From assembly GCA_050740235.1 (NCBI GenBank), contig JBOIDB010000010.1, forward strand, positions 1 through 32,369: DNA of 32,369 bases. Direction: 5' to 3'. Origin of the DNA: JACDCP01 sp050740235 (GTDB lineage: Bacteria; Pseudomonadota; Gammaproteobacteria; Steroidobacterales; JACDCP01). The notes beneath the pieces were generated by a model. That model worked only from the letters and a program-made list of their open reading frames with translations. It made no database searches and was not told where the DNA came from. How positions within the stretch are numbered: position 1 is the first letter of the stretch; every line of letters begins with the position of its first letter. This document shows, one piece after another, positions 8,749 to 17,619 of the stretch. Both the position numbers and the translations under genes were made by a program.

Positions 8749-11700
8749 GGCGATTGTGGAAATGGCTGGCAGCTGTCTGCGCCACGGTAGTGATCGGCCT
8801 GGCGATGCTGGTCGGCCTGTTCCGCATCCTCGTGCCGCAGCTGCCCGAATACCACGAGCGCATCGAGGGCTGGGCCGGCGCGGCGCTGGGCATGCCGGTG
8901 GATATCACCGGGCTCGACGCGCGCTGGGGCCTGGACGGGCCCGAGCTCCTGTTTTCCGACGCGAAGCTGCTGTCTTCCGACGGCTCGACGGTGCTCGCGC
9001 AGGCCGGATCGGGGAGCATCGCCATCAGCGTTTGGCGGCTGATCACCGAGCGGGAGCTCAGTCTGCAGCGGGTCACCCTGGACAATGCGCGCGTCAGCAT
9101 CGAGCGGGCCGGCGACGGCGGATTGCGGCTGCTGGGCCAGGATCGGCGGGGCGCGGGTTTCTCCCTCGATTCGCTGCCGGACGCGTTGTACGAGGTGCGG
9201 GACTCCGAGCTGAGCTATCACGATTCGGTCACCGGCCGCGGCCCGTGGCGCTTTACGGACTTCGAGGCGAACATCGAGCGCGACGGGGATATGCTGCATG
9301 CCAGCGGACAGCTCGAGCTGCCGGCTGCGCTGGGCGAAACCTTGCGCTTTTCCGCCAATCTGGCCATGCCGTCCGACGGCGGCGCCGTGCGCGCGGAGCT
9401 GTACGGTGAAACGGACCGGGTCGAGCTGAGCGGCTGGAGCAACCTGCTGCCGGCCGTCGTGCCCGTAGCCGGCGCCGGTCACGGCCCGGCGGCCGGCCGC
9501 GCGGTGCTTTCCGGCGTCGAGCTCGAGCAAATCCAGGTGAATGCCGACCTGGCAGGTGTGCTCCCGCCCGAGGCCGAGAGCGGCGCCGCGGCCTACGACC
9601 GGCTGGCGGGCGTCTTCCGTTGGGCACGGACGGCCGACGGCTGGGAAATGGCCGCGCGCGATCTCGAGCTTCGACGCGGCGAATCGGTCTGGCCGTCCGC
9701 CGATCTGCTGCTGCGCGTCGCGCGGCCCGATCCCGCGGCCGCTCCGTCGGTGCATGCCGAAGCGAGCTATCTGCGCATCGAGGATCTGCTGCCGCTGGCC
9801 GGCGTTGTGCCCGACAACGAGCTGATCGCGCGCATCGACGCCTTCGCCCCACGCGGCGTGCTGCGCGATTTGAGCCTGGATTATGCGGAAACCGCTGCTG
9901 GCGAGCCGGATTTCGAGCTTTCGGTGAATATCGACGACGCTGCCGTGCGGGCCGTCGATCGACTGCCGGCGGTCTCCGGCGTGAGCGGCAAGGTCGAGGC
10001 GAGCGAATCGGGCGGCCGCGCGATGCTCGATGCGCAAGGCGTCGACTTTACGATGTCGCCGCTGTTCCGCAATGCCCTGCACGCCGACACGGCCGCCGGC
10101 GCGATCACGTGGCGGCGCGACGACGACGCCTGGCGCGTTGCCGGCGATTCGGTCGTGCTGCGCAACGCCGACGTCGATATGCGCTCGAGTTTCGAGCTCG
10201 ACTTGCCCCGCGGCGACGGATCGCCCGTGCTCGATCTCGAGACCGAAATCGTAAGCGGCGATCTGGCGAATTTCGAGCAATACCTGCCGGCGGGAAAACT
10301 GCCGCCGAAGGTGCTCGAGTGGCTCGATCGCGCCGTGGCGGGCGGTCGCGTGCAATCCGGCCGTCTCACTTTCGCCGGGCCGACCCATGCCTTTCCGTTC
10401 GAGGGCGACGAGGGCGTGTTCCGGGCCGCGTTCACGGTGGAGGACGCGCTCCTCGACTACGCCTCCGGCTGGCCGGCCATCGAAGGCTTGAAGGCCGACG
10501 TCGTGTTCGAGCAGGTCTCGATGCGCGCGCAGGCCGACGCCGGCAAGCTGCTCGGCAACCGGATCGTGCAGGCCGAAGCCGGCTTTGCCGATCTGCGCGA
10601 CGGCCGGCTGCTGCTCGAAGGGCGCACGCAGGGATCCTTGGGCGACGTGCACAATTACTTGATGGAAAGTCCACTCAAGGGCCACCTCGGTCCGTTCGCC
10701 GACCGCATCGAGGTCGGCGGTGGACAGGGTCAGGTCGATCTCGATCTGGAACTGCCGATCAAGAGCCTGGCCGACAGGCGTGTCGGCGCGATGCTGACCC
10801 TCGAGGACGGCGTGATCGGGCTGCAGGGCATCGAACCACGCTTCGAGGGCATCGTCGGCGCGCTGCGCCTCGCCGACGGCTACGTATCCGGCGACGGGAT
10901 CGAGGCCAGCCTCTTCGGCCGGCCGGTGCAGTTGGAAGTGCTGCCGGGCGGCGCAAGTACGCCCAACGTTCGCGCGGTTGCCGTCGTCAGCGGAAGGATG
11001 AGCGCGCCTCAGCTCGGGGAACACCTCGACTTTCCGCTCGTGAACCGGATCGAGGGCGACACGCCCTGGCTCGCCACAGCGCGGTTTCCGGCCGCGGATG
11101 CCGTCGATCCGCCGCCGTTCTCGGTGCGCATCGAATCGAACCTGAAGGGCATGGGGGTCGAGCTGCCGGCGCCGTTCGGCAAGGCTCCGGAAACCACGGT
11201 GCCGTTCGCCATGGGCTTCCGGTTTCCCGAAAGCGGCCGGCTGAACATAAACGGCAACTGGGGCTCGGGTAACGGCTCGCAGCCGACAGACGGCGGCAGT
11301 GATGCGTTCGTGCGCTTGCGGGCCGAGCTCGTCAAATCCGCGCAGGGGTGGGGGCTCGAGAAGGGGGCTGCCCGCTTCGGCGGCGGACAGCCCGAGCTCC
11401 CGGAAACGGGCGGCTTCGTGCTGCAGGGGCGGCTGCCGGAGCTCAGGCTCGACGACTGGCTGGCGTTGCGCCGGGAGCAGGGTGAAGCGGCGTCGGACGG
11501 ATTCGCCGATGCGTTTCGATCGGCCCGTCTCATGATGGATGATCTGTATGCCTTCGATCAGCACGTGCCGGGTCCGGTGCAGCTCAGCCTGGATCGCAGC
11601 GCGCGCGAATGGCTGATCGAGATCGACAGCGGGACGGTCGCCGGGGCCATCTTCCTGCCATTCGACTTACAGGCATCCCCTCTGCTGCTGCGCATGGATC

Positions 11701-12659
11701 GACTGCAGCTCGCGGCGAAGGATCCGCAGGCGCCCTCCGACGCCTCGCAGCGCGATCCGCGCAGCCTGCCGGCGATGGACATTCGCATCGACGACTTCGC
11801 CTTGGGAGAGCGCCAGCTCGGCGCCGTGGAGGCGAAGCTCGCGCGCGTGCCGGACGGGCTGAGCATGACGAGTCTGGCGACGAAGGCGGAGGCGTTTCAG
11901 GCCACCGGCACGGGCGCCTGGGTGGTCACCTCCGGCGGCCAGCAGACGCGCGTGTCGCTCGAGGTCGAGAGCGGCGACGTCGGCGCCACGTTGTCCGCCC
12001 TCGGCTACGGCGAAATCGTCGATGCCGATTCGGGCGCGGCGACCTTCGATCTGCGCTGGCCGGACGCGCCGACCGGCGAAATACTCGCCGGGCTTTCCGG
12101 CGAGGCGAGCGTGCGGCTGGACGACGGCCAGGTGAACGACATCGAGCCGGGGGCCGGGCGCGTATTCGGACTGCTGAGCGTGGCCGCGCTGCCGCGACGG
12201 CTGGGCCTCGATTTTCGTGACGTCTTCACCGAAGGGCTGGCCTTCGACAAGGTTGCGGGCGATTTCTCCATCGAGGACGGGCAGGCCTACACTTCGAACC
12301 TGCTGCTCGAGGGCCCGGCCGCGGACATCGGCATCGTCGGCCGCGCGGGTCTGGCCGCGCGCGACTACGATCAGACGGCGGTCGTCAGCACCAACGTCGG
12401 CACGACGCTGCCGATCGCGGCCTTTCTGGCCGGCGGGCCGCAGGTGGCCGCCGCCATGCTGCTGTTCTCGCAGATCTTCAAGAAACCCATCAAGGGCATG
12501 ACCCAGGTCTACTATCATGTGGGCGGGAGCTGGGAAGACCCGCAGGTCGAGCGCATCGCGCCGGTGCAGAAAGCGGATGAGCCTGCCGGAGACGCCGCGC
12601 GGGACCGTACGGCGCGGCCTGCGGAATTGCCCGATCAGAGAAAGGACAGCGGAACATGA
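8745..12659 (+). CDS. yhdP: AsmA-like phospholipid transport protein YhdP
   Basis: Very long inner-membrane-anchored periplasmic protein, 1304 residues (E. coli YhdP about 1266). Its family (YhdP, TamB, YdbH) forms lipid-conducting bridges that carry phospholipids to the outer membrane. One transmembrane helix lies near residues 5-27, then a long repetitive beta-rich region. The C-terminus has the AsmA-like block ending in VYYHVGGSWEDPQVERI, which I recognise as characteristic. I start at GTG 8745, overlapping the rng stop by four bases; the 88 codons upstream in this frame lie inside rng and are rich in Arg and Pro, as expected for a shadow frame. maf-rng-yhdP-tldD is a conserved order. Confidence 0.93.
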   Translation: MRRLWKWLAAVCATVVIGLAMLVGLFRILVPQLPEYHERIEGWAGAALGMPVDITGLDARWGLDGPELLFSDAKLLSSDGSTVLAQAGSGSIAISVWRLITERELSLQRVTLDNARVSIERAGDGGLRLLGQDRRGAGFSLDSLPDALYEVRDSELSYHDSVTGRGPWRFTDFEANIERDGDMLHASGQLELPAALGETLRFSANLAMPSDGGAVRAELYGETDRVELSGWSNLLPAVVPVAGAGHGPAAGRAVLSGVELEQIQVNADLAGVLPPEAESGAAAYDRLAGVFRWARTADGWEMAARDLELRRGESVWPSADLLLRVARPDPAAAPSVHAEASYLRIEDLLPLAGVVPDNELIARIDAFAPRGVLRDLSLDYAETAAGEPDFELSVNIDDAAVRAVDRLPAVSGVSGKVEASESGGRAMLDAQGVDFTMSPLFRNALHADTAAGAITWRRDDDAWRVAGDSVVLRNADVDMRSSFELDLPRGDGSPVLDLETEIVSGDLANFEQYLPAGKLPPKVLEWLDRAVAGGRVQSGRLTFAGPTHAFPFEGDEGVFRAAFTVEDALLDYASGWPAIEGLKADVVFEQVSMRAQADAGKLLGNRIVQAEAGFADLRDGRLLLEGRTQGSLGDVHNYLMESPLKGHLGPFADRIEVGGGQGQVDLDLELPIKSLADRRVGAMLTLEDGVIGLQGIEPRFEGIVGALRLADGYVSGDGIEASLFGRPVQLEVLPGGASTPNVRAVAVVSGRMSAPQLGEHLDFPLVNRIEGDTPWLATARFPAADAVDPPPFSVRIESNLKGMGVELPAPFGKAPETTVPFAMGFRFPESGRLNINGNWGSGNGSQPTDGGSDAFVRLRAELVKSAQGWGLEKGAARFGGGQPELPETGGFVLQGRLPELRLDDWLALRREQGEAASDGFADAFRSARLMMDDLYAFDQHVPGPVQLSLDRSAREWLIEIDSGTVAGAIFLPFDLQASPLLLRMDRLQLAAKDPQAPSDASQRDPRSLPAMDIRIDDFALGERQLGAVEAKLARVPDGLSMTSLATKAEAFQATGTGAWVVTSGGQQTRVSLEVESGDVGATLSALGYGEIVDADSGAATFDLRWPDAPTGEILAGLSGEASVRLDDGQVNDIEPGAGRVFGLLSVAALPRRLGLDFRDVFTEGLAFDKVAGDFSIEDGQAYTSNLLLEGPAADIGIVGRAGLAARDYDQTAVVSTNVGTTLPIAAFLAGGPQVAAAMLLFSQIFKKPIKGMTQVYYHVGGSWEDPQVERIAPVQKADEPAGDAARDRTARPAELPDQRKDSGT

Positions 12660-14101
12660 GCGAGCAGGCACTGGACATCGCCCGGCGGCGGATTCTGGAG
12701 CGACACGGCCTCGAAGACCGTCATCTCAGCCGTTCGCTGGGCACGATGATGAGCCAGGCGATCGACAGCGCGGACCTGTACTTTCAGGTCGTCCGCCACG
12801 AGTCGTGGTCGCTCGAAGACGGCATCGTCAAGGAAGGCACGCACAGCTTCGAGCAGGGCGTGGGCGTGCGCGCGATCAGCGGTGAGAAAACCGGATTCGC
12901 GTACTCCGACGAGATCGTGCTGCCCGCGCTGACACAGGCGGCGAAAGCCGCGCGCGCGATCGCGCGGCAGGGCGGTCCCGCCGGCCGCGTCCAGGCATGG
13001 CATGCCGGCGCGGGCCACGATCTCTATCCGGCCGTCGATCCGCTCGAAACCCTCGGCGATCCCGAAAAGGTGCGACTGCTCGAGCGAGTGGACGCCGAAG
13101 CGCGGCGCGTGGACCCGCGCGTGAGCCAGGTCATGGCCAGCCTGACCGCGGTGCATGAAATGGTGCTCGTCGTCGGTAGCGACGGCACGTTCGCCGCGGA
13201 CGTCCGCCCGCTGGTTCGCCTCAGCGTGGCGGTGATCGCCGAGCAGGACGGCCGCCGCGAACACGGCTCCAGCGGCGGCGGCGGACGCTGGGGATATGCC
13301 GGCTTCCTGGAGGGCGACCGCGCCCTGCAGCACGCGCGCGAGGCGGCGCGTCAGGCGCTCGCGAACCTCGATGCCGTGGCGGCGCCGGCCGGCAGCATGA
13401 CAGTCGTGCTCGGCCCCGGCTGGCCTGGCGTGCTGCTGCATGAGGCGGTGGGCCACGGGCTGGAAGGCGACTTCCATCGCAAGGGCACGTCGGCGTTCGT
13501 CGGCCGCCGCGGCGAGCGCGTGGCGTCGCCCCTTTGCACGGTCGTCGACGACGGCACGCTCGACGGCCGCCGCGGCTCGCTCAACGTCGACGACGAGGGC
13601 ACGCCTACCGCGCGCACCGTGCTCATCGAGAACGGCGTGCTGAAAGGCTTCATGCAGGACAAGCTCAACGCCCGCCTGATGGGCATGCGCTCGACGGGCA
13701 ACGGCCGCCGCGAGTCTTTCGCCCATCTGCCGATGCCGCGCATGACCAACACTTATATGTTGCCGGGCCCGCACGATCCGGCGGAGATCATCGCTTCAGT
13801 AGAGCGCGGGCTGTACGCCTCGAACTTCGGTGGCGGGCAAGTGGACATCACGTCGGGCAAGTTCGTGTTCTCGGCGAGCGAGGCGCGGCTCATCGAGAAC
13901 GGCCGGCTGACACGTCCGGTCAAGGGCGCGACGCTGATCGGCAACGGCCCCGACGTGCTGACCCGCGTGTCGATGGTCGGCAACGACCTGAAGCTCGACC
14001 AAGGAGTCGGAGTCTGCGGCAAGGATGGCCAGTCGGTGCCGGTGGGCGTCGGCCAGCCGACCCTGCGGATCGATGGCCTTACCGTCGGTGGAACGGGCTG
14101 A
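12656..14101 (+). CDS. tldD: Metalloprotease TldD
   Basis: Zinc protease subunit that works as a TldD-TldE (PmbA) heterodimer to cut unfolded or modified peptides in the cytoplasm, for example in microcin B17 maturation in E. coli. At 481 residues it is family-sized. The HExxxH motif is HEAVGH at residues 262-267 and the third metal ligand is Cys454 in GVCGKDGQ. GRWGYAGF and GLYASNFGGGQVDITSG are further family signatures. It overlaps the yhdP stop (ATGA) and has an AGGA site upstream. Its partner pmbA lies at 18935-20284. Confidence 0.96.
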   Translation: MSEQALDIARRRILERHGLEDRHLSRSLGTMMSQAIDSADLYFQVVRHESWSLEDGIVKEGTHSFEQGVGVRAISGEKTGFAYSDEIVLPALTQAAKAARAIARQGGPAGRVQAWHAGAGHDLYPAVDPLETLGDPEKVRLLERVDAEARRVDPRVSQVMASLTAVHEMVLVVGSDGTFAADVRPLVRLSVAVIAEQDGRREHGSSGGGGRWGYAGFLEGDRALQHAREAARQALANLDAVAAPAGSMTVVLGPGWPGVLLHEAVGHGLEGDFHRKGTSAFVGRRGERVASPLCTVVDDGTLDGRRGSLNVDDEGTPTARTVLIENGVLKGFMQDKLNARLMGMRSTGNGRRESFAHLPMPRMTNTYMLPGPHDPAEIIASVERGLYASNFGGGQVDITSGKFVFSASEARLIENGRLTRPVKGATLIGNGPDVLTRVSMVGNDLKLDQGVGVCGKDGQSVPVGVGQPTLRIDGLTVGGTG

Positions 14102-14127
14102 ACCCATGCCCTTTGCCGGAGTCTAAA

Positions 14128-14616
14128 ATGCATATGAACCAGCCACGAAACGCCGCCCTGCGAATCGTCGAACGGGCATTGATCGTCGCCGCGCTGATCG
14201 CGGCGGGGGGCTGTGTGACGTGGCCGTACGAGACGGCCGGGTACTATGGCGACCCCTATGACCCGTACGGCGAAGGGTACGGGCGGCACAGCCATTCGTT
14301 CGACTACGGCCTGTACTACGGGCGGCCTTTCTATTCGACGTACGACCGCTATCCGTACGGCTATTACTATGACCCCCACTTCATAGGACGCGTGCGCCGG
14401 CCAATAACCCGGCCTCCTGCCGACCCGCCTCCGGCCAGCCCGCCCCCGGCCACGCCTCCGCCGAGCGCCGTCGTCCGGCCCACGCCGCCGCGCGACTTCA
14501 ACCCGCCGCCGCGACAGGTACGGCCCGTCCAGCCTTCGGGTCGGCCGGCGCCGCGGACATCGCCCGATCGTGACGACGCGAGACCGCGCCAGCCGCACCG
14601 CATGATGCCGGACTGA
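14128..14616 (+). CDS. Tyr/Pro-rich lipoprotein of unknown function
   Basis: Not recognised as a named family. The 162-residue product has a signal peptide (about 10-28) ending in AGGC, so Cys29 is probably lipidated. Mature residues 33-82 are dominated by Tyr, Gly, Asp and Pro (YETAGYYGDPYDPYG and so on). Residues 90-142 are a proline-rich stretch with PPASPPPATPPPS, and the tail is basic. Such composition suggests an extended cell-envelope tether, but that is inference. The start ATG 14128 has GGAG six bases upstream; ATG 14134 is an alternative. It follows tldD by 26 bp and converges on the next gene with only 9 bp between stops. Confidence 0.7.
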   Translation: MHMNQPRNAALRIVERALIVAALIAAGGCVTWPYETAGYYGDPYDPYGEGYGRHSHSFDYGLYYGRPFYSTYDRYPYGYYYDPHFIGRVRRPITRPPADPPPASPPPATPPPSAVVRPTPPRDFNPPPRQVRPVQPSGRPAPRTSPDRDDARPRQPHRMMPD

Positions 14617-14625
14617 CCGGCGCGG

Positions 14626-15840
14626 TCACTCACCTCCGGCGCGGTTGACGATGCGCTGGCTCAGCGCGCCGCGCTCGTCGACATAGCGCACTTCGTGCTT
14701 GCCGATCTGGATGATGTCGCCGTCGCGCAGGCGATGCTTCTTGATGCGCTGCTGGCGTACGTAAACGCCGTTCGTGCTGTTCAGGTCCTCGAGGATCGAG
14801 TGCTGCATGTCCGTGATGATCTGCGCATGATGGCGGCTCACGAACTTGCTGTTCAGGCGGACGTCGTTGTCGGGCGTGCGGCCGATGATGAGGCGTCCGG
14901 GCGTGATCGGCACTTCTCCGGTGGCCTGTCCGTTCTGTGCCACCAGCAGCTTGCCGATGACGAGGCTTCCCGACATGCTCGGGTCGGTGCGCTGGTCCAT
15001 GAATCGACTCGTGCGCTCGCTGAACTCCACCCACTGCAGCTCCTCGATGGCGCTCTCGATGTATTCCGCCGTGACGACATCGGTTTCGTCGGCATAGGCG
15101 CACAGCAGCGCTGTATCGCAGAGCGTGTTGATGAGCCGCGGTATGCCGCCGCAATAGCGCGTGATGATCGGATGCGTTTCCTCGGTGAAGATCTCCCGCC
15201 CGCGGGCGCCGGCGATATCCAGCCGGTGCTGGATATAGGCGCGCGTCTCCCGGCTGGTCAACGGGCCGAGGTGGAAACGCAAGCGGACCCGCTGCGCGAG
15301 CTGCACGAGCTCCGGCGAGTCGAGAGTGCGGTTGAGTTCGGGCTGGCCTGCCAGGATGATGCGCAGCACTTTCTCCTTGTGCGTCTCGACGCCCGACAAC
15401 AGCCGGATTTCCTCCAGCACCTTGGTGCTCAGGTTCTGCGCCTCGTCGATGATCAGCACCACCTTGCGGCCTTCCGCGAACTGCTCGATGAGGTACATGT
15501 TGAGCATGTCGAGCAGCTCGGCCTTGCGCTTCTTGAACGGCTGGAAGCCGAACTCGACGAGCACCGCCTGGAGAAACTGCACGGGCGAGATCTGCGTCTG
15601 CGAGACCTGCGCGAAAACGACGTCGTCCTCGAGCTCCGAGAGAAACGATTGAATGAGCGTCGTCTTGCCCGAGCCGATTTCGCCGGTGATGACGACGAAT
15701 CCGTCGGTGAGCCAGATGGTCGACTCCATGTACGCCTTGGCCCTGGAGTGCTGCTTGCTCCAGTAGACGAACTGGGGGTCCGGGCTCAGACGAAACGGGA
15801 ATTCATCAAGCTTGAATAATTCGAGATACATTCCGGGCAA
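14626..15840 (-). CDS. ExeA-type AAA ATPase with C-terminal FHA domain
   Basis: Fusion of an ExeA/GspA-like AAA ATPase with a phosphothreonine-binding FHA domain, 404 residues. The start resembles ExeA (MYLELFKLDEFPF). Walker A is GEIGSGKTT (53-61), Walker B VVLIIDEAQ (127-135), and the arginine-rich and GGIPRLINTL regions follow. The FHA domain (about 315-387) keeps the binding residues: GR at 320-321, SRHH at 335-338 and NSTNG at 354-358. No transmembrane helix or peptidoglycan-binding domain is apparent. TTG 15840 is chosen because AAGGA sits five bases upstream; ATG 15831 is possible. No secretion genes are adjacent, so the role is open; an ATP-driven, phosphorylation-sensing assembly factor is an inference. 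Confidence 0.87.
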   Translation of the reverse strand: MPGMYLELFKLDEFPFRLSPDPQFVYWSKQHSRAKAYMESTIWLTDGFVVITGEIGSGKTTLIQSFLSELEDDVVFAQVSQTQISPVQFLQAVLVEFGFQPFKKRKAELLDMLNMYLIEQFAEGRKVVLIIDEAQNLSTKVLEEIRLLSGVETHKEKVLRIILAGQPELNRTLDSPELVQLAQRVRLRFHLGPLTSRETRAYIQHRLDIAGARGREIFTEETHPIITRYCGGIPRLINTLCDTALLCAYADETDVVTAEYIESAIEELQWVEFSERTSRFMDQRTDPSMSGSLVIGKLLVAQNGQATGEVPITPGRLIIGRTPDNDVRLNSKFVSRHHAQIITDMQHSILEDLNSTNGVYVRQQRIKKHRLRDGDIIQIGKHEVRYVDERGALSQRIVNRAGGE

Positions 15841-15938
15841 GCTGGTCCTTCAACCGAATATCCAAGCGTAAACCAAAGCGCGGGCAAATTGGAGCATTAG
15901 AACCCATCTTCCAGTCACAGTCGCGCAACCGCCCGCGG

Positions 15939-17063
15939 TCAGGGACGACCGTGCGACACGGCATCGCCCGCTTCGTTCATAGCCAGCAGCTCGTCGAGAC
16001 GCTCGTCGCGTACCGCGGCAGACGACGCAGTGACCGTGCAGTGACCGAGCTTGCGGAGCGGGCGGGGTTCCTTGCCGTAGCTGTGGTAATGCGAACCGGG
16101 AATGGCAAGCACGCGTTCGAGCGGCGGCAGCCAGCCGATGAAATTGACCATGCCCGAGCAACCGATGGCGACGGTATCGCCGAGCGGCAGGCCGAGCACG
16201 GCCCGGATATGGTTCTCGAACTGGCTCGTCACCGCGCCCTCGATCGTCCAGTGCCCGGAGTTGTGCACGCGCGGCGCCATCTCGTTGGCCATGAGCTCGC
16301 CGTCGCGGACGAAAAACTCGATCGTCAGCACGCCTGCGTAATCGAGGTGCTCGAACATGCGCGCCAGATACTCTTCCGCCTCGGCCTGCAAATGCGCATC
16401 GACGAACGGCGCGATGCAATGGTGCAGGATGCCGCCTTCATGATGATTTCGGGAGATCGGATAGCTTGCGGTTTCTCCGTTGGTGCTGCGGACGCCGATG
16501 ACCGACACCTCGAAGTCGAATGGAACCCGGGTTTCGAGAATCAGGGGCACGTGGCCGAGCGCCGCCCACGCGGGCTCGATGTCCGCGTCGCTGAACAGAT
16601 GCTTCTGGCCCTTGCCGTCGTAGCCGAGGCGCCGGGTCTTGAGCACCGCCGGATAGCCGATCGGGCGCGCGGCTTCACGCAAGTCCGCCGGATCGTCGAC
16701 GGCGCGAAACTTCGGCGTGGGGATCCCGAGCGATTCGAACAGCGTCTTTTCCGCGAGGCGATCCTGCGCCGCCTCGAGCGCGCGCACCGGCGGAAGGAAA
16801 CGGACGCGGCGGGCGATCGAGCGAATCGCATCGACGGGCACGTTCTCCACGTCGAAAGTCATGACGTCGACGGCGTCGGCCAACTCCCGCAGCTTGTCGG
16901 CATCGTCGAAGTCGCCGGTGATGAGACTGCCGACCTGGCCTCCGGGCGCATCGGCGCTCTTGTCGAGGAAGACGAAGCGCAGACCCAGCGGGTATCCGGC
17001 GAGCGCAAGCATGCGCCCGAGCTGGCCCGCGCCGATGATGCCGAGTCTCACGGCGGGTGGCAT
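15939..17063 (-). CDS. purK: N5-carboxyaminoimidazole ribonucleotide synthase
   Basis: ATP-grasp enzyme of purine synthesis; it converts AIR, ATP and bicarbonate to N5-CAIR, which PurE then rearranges. The 374 residues contain IIGAGQLGRML near the N-terminus, the ATP-grasp loop RRLGYDGKGQ (about 144-153), ETRVPFDFEVSVI and NEMAPRVHNSGHWT near 260-275. The ATG directly abuts the purE stop, so the two genes are almost certainly one transcription unit, as is usual for purEK. Confidence 0.96.
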   Translation of the reverse strand: MPPAVRLGIIGAGQLGRMLALAGYPLGLRFVFLDKSADAPGGQVGSLITGDFDDADKLRELADAVDVMTFDVENVPVDAIRSIARRVRFLPPVRALEAAQDRLAEKTLFESLGIPTPKFRAVDDPADLREAARPIGYPAVLKTRRLGYDGKGQKHLFSDADIEPAWAALGHVPLILETRVPFDFEVSVIGVRSTNGETASYPISRNHHEGGILHHCIAPFVDAHLQAEAEEYLARMFEHLDYAGVLTIEFFVRDGELMANEMAPRVHNSGHWTIEGAVTSQFENHIRAVLGLPLGDTVAIGCSGMVNFIGWLPPLERVLAIPGSHYHSYGKEPRPLRKLGHCTVTASSAAVRDERLDELLAMNEAGDAVSHGRP

Positions 17064-17585
17064 TCAGGATTCGGCGCGCGGATCGCCGTTGGCAAGCACG
17101 GTCTCGGTCTGGCGGCTGCGAAACGCCTCGAGCGCACTCAGGATGCCGCCGTGCCGGTTTGCAAGAATCGCGGCTGCGAGCAGGGCTGCATTGGCCGCGC
17201 CGGGCGCGCCGATGGCCAGCGCGCCGACCGGCACGCCGCCCGGCATCTGGACGATGGACAACAGCGAGTCGAGCCCGTGGAGCGCCTGCGACTGTACCGG
17301 CACGCCCAGCACCGGCAGTGAAGTCTTGGCGGCTGCCATGCCGGGCAGGTGGGCCGCGCCTCCGGCCCCCGCGATGATCACTTCGAGGCCGCGTTGCCGC
17401 GCCGAGGCGCAATACTCGAAAAGCAGATCGGGCGTGCGATGCGCGGAGATGATCCGGGTTTCGTACGCGATGCCGAGCTCTTCCAGTCGCGCGGCGGCGT
17501 GGCGCATCGTCTCCCAGTCGGAGCCCGAACCCATGATGACGCCGACCAGCGGCTGATTGTCCTGTCTGCCTTTTTTCTGCGCCAT
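17064..17585 (-). CDS. purE: N5-carboxyaminoimidazole ribonucleotide mutase
   Basis: Moves the carboxyl group of N5-CAIR to give CAIR in purine synthesis. The 173-residue class I PurE has GVIMGSGSDWETM near residues 15-27, SAHRTPD in the active site, GAGGAAHLPGM and VPVGALAIG. The start is ATG 17585 (MAQKKG); the open frame extends upstream into sequence with no family similarity. The upstream aminotransferase gene ends 34 bp before, so purE could share its transcript. Confidence 0.95.
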   Translation of the reverse strand: MAQKKGRQDNQPLVGVIMGSGSDWETMRHAAARLEELGIAYETRIISAHRTPDLLFEYCASARQRGLEVIIAGAGGAAHLPGMAAAKTSLPVLGVPVQSQALHGLDSLLSIVQMPGGVPVGALAIGAPGAANAALLAAAILANRHGGILSALEAFRSRQTETVLANGDPRAES

Positions 17586-17619
17586 TGGAGCACGTATCGA
17601 TGCCGAACGGCACAGTCTA

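Noticed and set aside
8541..11564. Very long minus-strand open frame opposite yhdP (about 1000 codons)
   Set aside because: GC-rich codon bias removes stops from the opposite strand; the translation is His/Arg/Gln-rich with no recognisable domain.
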